This document shows, piece after piece, positions 1 to 6,472 of a DNA stretch of 64,000 nucleotides (positions are counted from its first letter, which is position 1; each line of letters starts with the position of its first letter). Position numbers and translations under genes: made by a program. The notes under the pieces were generated by a model. The model did not search any database. It had not been told where the DNA came from and saw only the letters and a list, made by a program, of their open reading frames with translations. This stretch comes from Provencibacterium sp. (lineage in GTDB: Bacteria; Bacillota; Clostridia; Oscillospirales; Ruminococcaceae): the NCBI GenBank assembly GCA_022792175.1, contig JAAWAN010000020.1:60745-124744 (forward strand). Direction: 5' to 3'.

Positions 1-1
1 C

Positions 2-253
2 CTTCTCTATGGGGCGGGGGATGCGGCCGCCCTGTCGGCGGCAGTTGCTGCCCGCTTTACCCCTCTTTCGGCGCTGAGCTTTATGGTTTTCTGCCTGCTG
101 TATCCTCCCTGCCTTTCGGCATTTGTCACCATCTGCCGGGAGCTGGGCAGTCTTCGCCGGGCTCTGGCAGCCGCTGCTTTTCAAACGGGGGTGGCCTATC
201 TCGTTTCTTTTCTCATCTATTCCTTCGGGCTTATCAGCCCGCTGAACGGCTGA
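2..253 (+). CDS. feoB: Ferrous iron transporter FeoB, C-terminal fragment (5' end outside window)
   Basis: The reading frame is open from the window edge to a TGA and encodes 83 residues. It contains two hydrophobic segments (around ALSFMVFCLLYPPC and GVAYLVSFLIYSFG) separated by a charged turn with RELGSLRRAL. This matches the last two membrane segments of FeoB, where the phrase 'vFvLlYxPC...tikrExGswkwal' is typical. FeoB is the inner-membrane GTPase that imports Fe(II); the GTPase domain lies upstream and cannot be seen. The next gene is a Cys-rich small protein usually found behind feoB, which supports the call. The identification rests on the tail only. Confidence 0.82.
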   Translation, partial: LLYGAGDAAALSAAVAARFTPLSALSFMVFCLLYPPCLSAFVTICRELGSLRRALAAAAFQTGVAYLVSFLIYSFGLISPLNG

Positions 254-271
254 AGGGGAGGGAAGGGTTTT

Positions 272-427
272 ATGCATCTTCTGGTTTTGACCGGCAGTGT
301 CTACCTGATTCTGACAGGGATACGCCTTTTTGCCGCCTCCATTTTGAAAGCACTGGAGGGCGGCTGCATCGGATGCCCCTGCCAAGAGGCCTGCCGGCAA
401 AAGCCCCGGAAGGGAGAGAAAGACTGA
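272..427 (+). CDS. FeoB-associated Cys-rich small membrane protein
   Basis: This 51-codon ORF is too short for the ORF track. It begins at ATG 272, 18 bases after the feoB stop, behind GGAGGGAAGG. It encodes one hydrophobic segment (about residues 3-25) followed by a Cys cluster, GGCIGCPCQEAC, and a basic tail. Small proteins of this form (one TM helix plus CxxCxC...C) are commonly encoded directly after feoB in Firmicutes and annotated as FeoB-associated Cys-rich membrane proteins. The cysteines suggest metal or redox chemistry near the transporter pore, but the function is not established. The position directly before a strong terminator indicates it ends the feo operon. Confidence 0.75.
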   Translation: MHLLVLTGSVYLILTGIRLFAASILKALEGGCIGCPCQEACRQKPRKGEKD

Positions 428-442
428 AAACAGGTCCCGATG

Positions 443-490
443 AAAACCGGGAGCAGTAAAGGCAAAAAACTTTACTGCTCCTGGTTTTTT
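443..490 (+). terminator. Rho-independent terminator of the feo operon
   Basis: A stem of about 17 bp, with left arm AACCGGGAGCAGTAAAG and a right arm starting CTTTACTGCTCC, encloses an A-rich loop and runs into TGGTTTTTTAT. It follows the Cys-rich gene by 15 bases and lies between it and the convergent GrpB gene. Confidence 0.85.
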
Positions 491-499
491 ATATGGGGG

Positions 500-1084
500 T
501 TAAAAATCAGTCTGCTTGGGGCGTTGCCGGGCAAAGGGCGTTTTTTCGTTCTCTTTTTCCCATCTCTCGGCGTTTATCAGTATTTCATCAATCATGGTCT
601 GCTTATTCTGGGTATAGGAGCCGCGGTCGTTTGGATATTTTTCGCACAGTGCCTTCTTTAAGCTGGAATATGCCCCGGCCTCCTCTTCGTGGCAGTTAAG
701 ATAATCGCGGAAAAGAAGATAGTGCCGCCAATCCTCCCGGCCCCAGAGGACTACATGAATATGATGGGTTCGGATGTCGTTGGCGGTGTCTCCCAGCACA
801 TACAGCAGCTGCCCCTTTACATCCTCCCCCCTGAAAAGAAAGCCGCCTTTTTCGAGCTGCCGGTCATGCTTTCTCATATCCTCAAGCTTTTCGACGCCGA
901 CCGCAATATCCACAATCGGCTTGGCCATAATCGTTTTTATGGAGGTGCTGCCGATGTGCTGAATATCCCGCGCATCCTCCTGTAAAATACCCTTCAGAGT
1001 ATGGATAACCTGCTGTGCAGATATCTCCCAGGCCGCATCGTGCGGCTCCAGCTTCACCGTTTTGCGCTTTAATCCCAATGACAT
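500..1084 (-). CDS. GrpB/UPF0157 family protein (nucleotidyltransferase-like fold)
   Basis: This 194-residue protein carries the family motif HIGSTSIKTIMAKPIVDIAV (about residues 43-62) and a C-terminal region ending in a long helix rich in Lys and Glu. UPF0157/GrpB proteins have a nucleotidyltransferase-like fold and sometimes occur as a domain beside dephospho-CoA kinase, but no reaction has been firmly assigned. The ATG at 1084 gives the family length; the ribosome binding site is weak (GGACAGG). It is the last gene of a minus-strand run after the MATE and Rsm22 genes, with a 124-base gap, so it may be transcribed with them or separately. Confidence 0.85.
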   Translation of the reverse strand: MSLGLKRKTVKLEPHDAAWEISAQQVIHTLKGILQEDARDIQHIGSTSIKTIMAKPIVDIAVGVEKLEDMRKHDRQLEKGGFLFRGEDVKGQLLYVLGDTANDIRTHHIHVVLWGREDWRHYLLFRDYLNCHEEEAGAYSSLKKALCEKYPNDRGSYTQNKQTMIDEILINAERWEKENEKTPFARQRPKQTDF

Positions 1085-1208
1085 AACCTGTCCGCTCCCT
1101 TCGCCGATAGATTCTTTTTTTCAGGTCTTTACATTCTGTCTGTCAGAAGACCGGGGAAAGCTTCTTTTCAAAGGGAAAATCTGTCTGCCGGTATACGTTT
1201 TTGAAAGC

Positions 1209-2165
1209 TCAGGGGAAGGGAAAGCCATCGCCGCAGTCTGCCTTGCGGGCGGATTTAAAAAGCGCCCCATCCCTTTTGCGGATAACCGGCTCGGCGAGCC
1301 CTTCGGGGGTGCATAAGCGCAGCGAGACCCTTCCGGGTTCAATATAGGGGTGCCGCAGAATCCGGGCGGGAGCCGGCTGAGGGGGGGACTTTACCAGCGC
1401 CAGATAGCAGAACTTCTCATCTTCATAGGGGACATCCCCGCCTTTGAGCTGCTTATGCAGCCGGCTTCTCTCAACCCGGCAGGTGAAATGGCACCAGTCC
1501 TCCTGCGAAAGGGGACAGGCGCCCATATGCGGGCAGGGGGCAGCGATAAACGCCCCCTGCTTTAAAAGCTCTTCGTGGGCGCGGCGGATAACGGCATAAC
1601 CTGCGGGCGTTCCCGGCTCGAGGATGAGCAGCATCTCTTCGGCCGCCTCCCAGAGGCGCTGCAGCGCCGCCGAAAGCGCCTCTTCCCGAAGCTCGTTTAA
1701 GAGATAGGAGGCGGTTACGAGCCCTGCTTTTACAGGGAAGGGCTCCAGCACATCCCCCTCCTGCCAGCCGGCGGAGCATAGCGGCGTTTCGCGCATGAGA
1801 AACTGTCCGGTTCTTCTCATTTCCGGTTCACGCTCGAGCAGCGTTATCTGCTGCAGAGAGAGCAGCTCCTCTGCTGCGAAGGCGGCGGCCCCGGTGCCGG
1901 CGCCTACATCCAGCAGGCTTTCGGGATGGCAGGGGACGCACTCCAGCGTCCACCGCAGGGCCGAATAAACGGCGCAGAAGGTGGCGGGCATGCGGGTGAG
2001 GGCATAGGCGGCCGTTTCGATGGCGGTTGTGGCCAGCCTTTTTCCGCTTCCGTTTTCCGAGCGGTAGCGCAGGCTGAGCTGGCGGGCGGCATCGGCGCAG
2101 GCAGCGGCGCCATATTGCTGCGCGAGCGCCTCAAGCGGCGGGCGAAGCATTTCCGGCAGTTGCAT
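1209..2165 (-). CDS. Rsm22-family SAM-dependent methyltransferase with four-Cys cluster motif
   Basis: The 318-residue protein has a SAM-binding motif, LLDVGAGTG (residues 84-92), followed by LLEREPEM, SYLLNEL (153-159) and ILEPGTP (181-187), the signature set of the Rsm22/METTL17 family. Toward the C-terminus lie four cysteines at 211, 217, 225 and 253 (CPHMGAC, EDWC, KFCYLAL). Members of this family in mitochondria bind an iron-sulfur cluster with four cysteines arranged this way, so this copy probably binds one too. The family is linked to small ribosomal subunit assembly or rRNA modification. ATG 2165 has AAGGGA 7 bases upstream. It sits 36 bases downstream of the MATE gene and is probably cotranscribed. 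Confidence 0.85.
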   Translation of the reverse strand: MQLPEMLRPPLEALAQQYGAAACADAARQLSLRYRSENGSGKRLATTAIETAAYALTRMPATFCAVYSALRWTLECVPCHPESLLDVGAGTGAAAFAAEELLSLQQITLLEREPEMRRTGQFLMRETPLCSAGWQEGDVLEPFPVKAGLVTASYLLNELREEALSAALQRLWEAAEEMLLILEPGTPAGYAVIRRAHEELLKQGAFIAAPCPHMGACPLSQEDWCHFTCRVERSRLHKQLKGGDVPYEDEKFCYLALVKSPPQPAPARILRHPYIEPGRVSLRLCTPEGLAEPVIRKRDGALFKSARKADCGDGFPFP

Positions 2166-2201
2166 AAAACATCCCTTTCTGAGGCGGCGGTGAAAATGCG
2201 C

Positions 2202-3719
2202 CTAGTGCATCTGAACCAGCTTCCATTTTCCGGAGTTATAGCGCAGTAAAACGAGCAGCGAACGCAGCAGCTGGTCGGCGACCAGCGCGATCCATGCGCC
2301 CCAGAGCCCCCAGTGAAAAACGTTCACCATGATAAGCGCCAGCCCGGGACGAACGAGCAGAACGGTGATAAAGGTGATAAAGGCGGTCGAGCGGGTATCG
2401 CCTGCGCCGCGCAGCGCGCCGGCCAGAATAAACTGGGAGGACTGAAACGGTTGGGTCAGGGCAACGAGCATCAGAATCTGCGCGCCGGTGGAGATAACAG
2501 CGGGTTCATCGCTGTAAAGAGCGGCAATCGGGCCGCCGAAGAAGAAAAAGACAAGTCCCAGAATAATGGAGATGATCATCCCGATGCGGCGGGTGCGCCG
2601 GGAATAGGCCTGCGCCATATCCGGCCGCTTTTTGCCCAGGCTCTGTCCCACCAGCGAGGTGGCGGAAACGGCGAAAGCCTGCCCGTTCATAAAGGAGAGC
2701 GCCTGAATATTCATACAGACCTGGTGGGTGGCAAAGGCAATAGTTCCGAGCGACGCCACCGTTTTGGAATAGATGATGATGCCCGCGCGCATGACCAGCT
2801 GCTCCACCATGGCGGGCGCGCCGATATTCCAGATATTAAGAAGATGCTCGCGGTTGGGCCGCCAGTCATCCTTTATCCGCAGGCGCAGATAGCTCTTCTT
2901 CCGGCAGACGGCCATCATCGCCAGAATAAAGGCCACGAACTGCCCGATAATGGTTGCCAGCGAGGCGCCCGCCACCTCCATGCGCGGGAAGCCGAAATGC
3001 CCATAGATAAGCAGATAGTTGAAGACAACGTTGACGGCGTTGGCCGTCAGGTTGTAGAGCATGGCGGTGCGGGAATTGCCGATGCCGCGCAGCGTTGCGG
3101 TGATGGTGGAGGTCAGCGCCATAAAGACGAAGCCTATCATCTGAATCTGCAGGTAAACGGTGCCGCCGTCGAGCGATTCGGCATCTGCCGCGCCCATAAA
3201 GCGGACCATCGGCTCTGAGGCAATATAGCCGACAACCGAGGTGAGAACAGAAATGATCAGCGTCAGCAAAAAGGACTGGCGGAGAATGGCATTCGCCTTC
3301 TCCGGCTCCCCTGCGCCCTTGTAGCGGGCAACCATGGCCGTTGCGCCGACGTTCATCGCCATTACCATGGTCATCATCAAAAATTTGGGCTGGGTAGTCA
3401 GCCCCACTGCCGAGAGCGCCCAGGGGCCGAGCTGGCCGACCATCATCAGATCCACCATTGATGCCAGCTGGGTGAGCGTCAGCTCCACCATCGAAGGCCA
3501 GGCGATACGTACAACATCCTGATAGAGCATTTTTGAGTTCACTTCGGGCGGCAGATGGTTGTTGACCCGTTCCTGTCCGCCATAGCTGTCGGCCTGGCCA
3601 TCGCCCATGGGTACCAGATCGAGCGCCATGCGCGGGGCTGAGGCAGCCTGCCGTGGCATTTTTTCAGTTTTCTCCATTTTTTCTTCTGCCGGGCCTGCGG
3701 GCGGCGCCGGCTGCTTCAC
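2202..3719 (-). CDS. MATE family multidrug/Na+ efflux transporter
   Basis: A protein of about 505 residues with twelve predicted hydrophobic segments. The internally repeated MATE pattern is visible: PSMVELTLTQLASMVDLMMVG near the N-terminus and GAPAMVEQLVMRAG at the start of the second half. MATE proteins expel cationic drugs or metabolites using Na+ or H+ gradients. The track start is a GTG very close to its AAGGAA; an ATG at residue 15 is possible, and the first 60 residues are low-complexity and outside the conserved domain. Transcription should start from a good promoter (TAGACA, 17 bases, TATAAT) with two direct repeats just upstream, so activator control is likely. The substrate cannot be predicted. 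Confidence 0.9.
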   Translation of the reverse strand: MKQPAPPAGPAEEKMEKTEKMPRQAASAPRMALDLVPMGDGQADSYGGQERVNNHLPPEVNSKMLYQDVVRIAWPSMVELTLTQLASMVDLMMVGQLGPWALSAVGLTTQPKFLMMTMVMAMNVGATAMVARYKGAGEPEKANAILRQSFLLTLIISVLTSVVGYIASEPMVRFMGAADAESLDGGTVYLQIQMIGFVFMALTSTITATLRGIGNSRTAMLYNLTANAVNVVFNYLLIYGHFGFPRMEVAGASLATIIGQFVAFILAMMAVCRKKSYLRLRIKDDWRPNREHLLNIWNIGAPAMVEQLVMRAGIIIYSKTVASLGTIAFATHQVCMNIQALSFMNGQAFAVSATSLVGQSLGKKRPDMAQAYSRRTRRIGMIISIILGLVFFFFGGPIAALYSDEPAVISTGAQILMLVALTQPFQSSQFILAGALRGAGDTRSTAFITFITVLLVRPGLALIMVNVFHWGLWGAWIALVADQLLRSLLVLLRYNSGKWKLVQMH

Positions 3720-3760
3720 TTCCTTTTCTTCATGAAAAATGATTTACACTCTTTCTTCAA

Positions 3761-3828
3761 ATTATAGTACTTTTCCCGGAAAATGTCTATGTTTATTCGT
3801 ATAACTTCTGAATTTATTCGTATAACTT
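3761..3828 (-). promoter_or_regulatory. MATE promoter with two direct repeats (AraC-type activator site candidate)
   Basis: On the minus strand, -35 TAGACA (3784-3789) and -10 TATAAT (3761-3766) are 17 bases apart. Two identical 16-base repeats, plus-strand TTTATTCGTATAACTT at 3792-3807 and 3813-3828, lie with a 21-base period; the nearer one ends 3 bases from the -35. Direct half-sites 21 bases apart next to the -35 are the classic AraC/XylS arrangement. The regulator is not in this window. Confidence 0.6.
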
Positions 3829-3868
3829 ATCTGCGCCGGTCTTTTCGGTTCTTTTTTCTTTGGCAGCG

Positions 3869-3908
3869 TTTAAGGAAACTTTAAAGATAAATTAGAGATG
3901 GATATGGT
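3869..3908 (+). promoter_or_regulatory. Candidate promoter of the propeller-SBP lipoprotein cluster with TTTAAG repeats
   Basis: TTTAAG (3869-3874), five bases, then TTTAAA (3880-3885), which is 17 bases from TATGGT (3903-3908). TTTAAG-N5-TTTAAG spacing is known from OmpR-class response regulator sites such as CiaR. A related pair, TTTCAAGA at 6252-6259 and 6263-6270, precedes the second paralogue. The promoter match is moderate and the regulator is inferred only by pattern. Confidence 0.35.
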
Positions 3909-3939
3909 AGGATAAGGCCAGAAAAGGAGATGGGGAAAG

Positions 3940-6249
3940 ATGAGGCTGCTGAAAAAAAGGCTGCTGGCTGTGCTGGCGGGAGCATCTCTGCTGCTGGGAG
4001 CCTGCTCGGGACAAAGCGGGCAGAAAGGTCTGGAAGGCATGTCTTCTTCTGCTTCACAGGAAGAAAACCTGGCCATGGGGCGGTATATTGAGGAAGAATG
4101 TGCGCTGCCCGGCGGCTTTCCTATTCAGGCGCTGCATGAAACACAGCCGGGGGAGCTGGAGTGCTTTGTCAGCCCGGAGGATGCGCCGCAGGATTGGGGT
4201 GTTTACCGCTCGGCCGACCTGGGAAAGAGCTGGGAAAAGCAGGAGCGGCCTTACCTGCAGGATTTTTTTGAACAGCAGGGGCAAAATCTGACCTCTGCGG
4301 CCTTCGGGGAGGACGGGAGCTTATACATCCTTTTCTATCAGGACGATCCGGAGCTGACAAAACGCCGGGAGGAGAAGGAGGCGAAAGGGGAACAGCTGGA
4401 TTTTGCCCATGATTTTCCGCAAAACCGCCTGGTCATTTTCCCCGTGCAGGGCGGCATGACCGAAACGGAACTTGCCTTCGAAGGAACGGACGGGATGGCG
4501 GGCAGCGAGCTGATTCTCAGGCCAAACGGCGAAAAACAGCTGCTCTGCGCCAGCTACCGGATGCTCTATCAGTTTGACGAGGCGACGGGCGAGGCGCTGC
4601 ATATCTTCACCTGCGAGGATCAGATTTTTAACTATGCCGTAAAAGCAGGGCAGGTTTTTGCGGTGGTCTACAATGAAAAGGAAATCCAGCGCTTTGATCT
4701 TTCCACCGGAGAGGAACTGGAGCGCCTCGTTCAGCCAAATGAGATGACAGGCAGCGATTCGGTGCTTTCCGCTTCTCAGTCGGAGGATGCACTGCTCATG
4801 AGCGAGCGGACAGGGCTTTACCGCTATGTGCTGGGCGGCAGCCTCTGGGAGCGGGTGGTAGATGGGGAGCTGACCTCTCTGGGGCTTCCCTCGCTTTCCG
4901 GGCGCATGCTGATCGATACGGTGGACGGCTCCTACTACATTTTAAGTACGCAGGTAGCCGGGGGAAGGCGCCAGCAGATGCTTTACCGCTATACGTATTC
5001 CGAGAGCGTGCCGGCCGTTCCTCAGGGGGAGCTTACTGTTTATTCGCTGAAGGATAACGACACCGTCCGTCAGGCCATAGGCCAGTGGCAGCGCCGGAAT
5101 CCGAATATGCGGGTGAACTATCAGCTCGGGCTGGATGAGCAGGGTGCCGTTACCCGGCAGGACGCCATCCGCGCCTTAAACACCGCCCTGCTCGCCGGAA
5201 AAGGCCCCGATCTGCTGATACTCGATGGGCTGCCGCGCCAGTCATATGTAGAAAAGGGCGTACTGTATGAGCTGTCCTCCTTTTTGGAGCCGAAGCTGCA
5301 GAAGGGAGAATTGCTCGAAAATATGGCCAATGCCTGCCGGCAGGAGGGGAAAATTTATGCCGTTCCCGCCCGTTTCGGCGTTCCCCAGCTCTGGGTGAGC
5401 GAGGAGGGTGGAACGCATGCCGGTTCGCTCTCGGAGTTTGCCGGCTGGCTCTCGAAGCAGCGGGCAGAAAATGGGTGGATCTATCCCGACATGACCCCCG
5501 AGGGGCTGATGCGCGTTTTTTCTGTCAGCTGCATTCCCGCCTGGAAGCAGGCGGACGGGAGCTTAAAGCGGGAACCGCTCGCAGCCTTTCTCGAGGATAT
5601 CCGGCGCATGAGCGAGACCGAGCCGGAAAGCGAGCAGGAATATATCAGCCTGCCGGAGGATATGCCGCCTTTATCGCTACTGGGCCTTTCCTTTACAACA
5701 GGAGGTGTGCTCGTTCTTCCCGGCGTTTCACAGGGCTTTTCAGAGGCGAAGGATGCCTGTGCTGGCATTGGGACGATGCGCGACGGGGTCTGCCTGCCGA
5801 TGCCCGGGCAGGCGCAAAGCCTCTTTGTCCCGCAGACGGTGCTGGGGGTGAATGCCCGCTCCGCCAAACAGGAGCAGGCGCTGGAGCTAATCGAAGCTAT
5901 CCTTTCCGAGGCGGTTCAGCAGATGGACTTTGAGGATGGCTATCCGGTAAATGCGGCGGCTTTTGAAAAAAGCTGGCACAGTCCCTACAGCGAGATAGGG
6001 GTCGCTTATACCTTTTCCGGGGAAACGGCGGATGGGCAGTCCTACGAGCTGTCCGTCTCCTGGCCGGATGAAGCGTTCATGCAGCGGCAGGCCGGGTGGA
6101 TTCGGGAGCTTTCCGTTCCCAGCGAAGAGGATACGGTGCTGCTGGAGATGCTTATCAGCGAAACGAAAGGCTTTTTTGCCGGGGAGAAAACAGCGCAGCA
6201 GGCAGCCGATGCGGTCATCAAACGCACGGAGGCCTATCTTTCCGAATAA
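3940..6249 (+). CDS. Lipoprotein: N-terminal Asp-box/propeller-like domain fused to family 1 solute-binding domain (paralogue 1)
   Basis: This 769-residue protein starts at an ATG behind AAAAGGAG. A lipoprotein signal peptide ends at LLLGAC with Cys22, so it is anchored outside the membrane. After a Ser-rich linker comes AMGRYIEEE, then a beta-rich region of about 300 residues with a clear Asp-box, SADLGKSW (about 91-98), and a second degenerate one in RYVLGGSLWERVVDGEL. From about residue 362 (VYSLKDNDTVRQA) the sequence becomes a family 1 extracellular solute-binding protein, including ALLAGKGPDLLILDGLP. Solute-binding proteins normally lack the propeller half and are about 430 residues long. 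It is the first of three tandem copies ahead of two sugar-type permeases, suggesting glycan or oligosaccharide capture; the ligand is unknown. Confidence 0.8.
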   Translation: MRLLKKRLLAVLAGASLLLGACSGQSGQKGLEGMSSSASQEENLAMGRYIEEECALPGGFPIQALHETQPGELECFVSPEDAPQDWGVYRSADLGKSWEKQERPYLQDFFEQQGQNLTSAAFGEDGSLYILFYQDDPELTKRREEKEAKGEQLDFAHDFPQNRLVIFPVQGGMTETELAFEGTDGMAGSELILRPNGEKQLLCASYRMLYQFDEATGEALHIFTCEDQIFNYAVKAGQVFAVVYNEKEIQRFDLSTGEELERLVQPNEMTGSDSVLSASQSEDALLMSERTGLYRYVLGGSLWERVVDGELTSLGLPSLSGRMLIDTVDGSYYILSTQVAGGRRQQMLYRYTYSESVPAVPQGELTVYSLKDNDTVRQAIGQWQRRNPNMRVNYQLGLDEQGAVTRQDAIRALNTALLAGKGPDLLILDGLPRQSYVEKGVLYELSSFLEPKLQKGELLENMANACRQEGKIYAVPARFGVPQLWVSEEGGTHAGSLSEFAGWLSKQRAENGWIYPDMTPEGLMRVFSVSCIPAWKQADGSLKREPLAAFLEDIRRMSETEPESEQEYISLPEDMPPLSLLGLSFTTGGVLVLPGVSQGFSEAKDACAGIGTMRDGVCLPMPGQAQSLFVPQTVLGVNARSAKQEQALELIEAILSEAVQQMDFEDGYPVNAAAFEKSWHSPYSEIGVAYTFSGETADGQSYELSVSWPDEAFMQRQAGWIRELSVPSEEDTVLLEMLISETKGFFAGEKTAQQAADAVIKRTEAYLSE

Positions 6250-6251
6250 AT

Positions 6252-6381
6252 TTTCAAGACTCTTTCAAGAATTGACCGCTATAGTAGGTACATTCGAAAA
6301 AGCGGCGCGGCACTTTTCATCCGGTGTGCCTCCGGCATGCAGGGTGTGCAGGGCATGCGAATGTCAGCTATGCGGTCAAGA
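6252..6381 (+). other. Candidate structured leader between paralogues 1 and 2
   Basis: The 223-base gap contains a long-range stem. TTGACCGC (6272-6279) pairs with GCGGTCAA (6372-6379), ATAG with CTAT, and ACATTCG (6290-6296) with CGAATGT (6358-6364), 19 pairs in all. Inside it lie GGCAC...GTGCC (6309-6330) and GCATGC...GCATGC (6335-6358), which gives a three-way-junction outline. A weak hairpin (CTTTCTCC/GGAGAAGG, 6403-6423) followed by GTTTTAAGG could be a terminator. Two TTTCAAGA repeats precede the stem. It does not match a riboswitch class I recognise. Confidence 0.4.
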
Positions 6382-6472
6382 GCGAAAGCCGCCGGGCGCC
6401 TGCTTTCTCCAACAGGGAGAAGGGTTTTAAGGCAGACCGGCTTCGGACACAGGAAAGGATGGTTGACAAACG

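Noticed and set aside
2313-3218. 301-residue plus-strand ORF
   Set aside because: It is the antisense of the MATE gene, rich in Gly, Arg and His with no family motif or ribosome binding site.
3792-3828. Possible loxP-like or CRISPR-like repeats
   Set aside because: Only two direct copies without symmetrical arms, placed at a promoter; similarity of GTATAACTT to part of loxP is short and coincidental.
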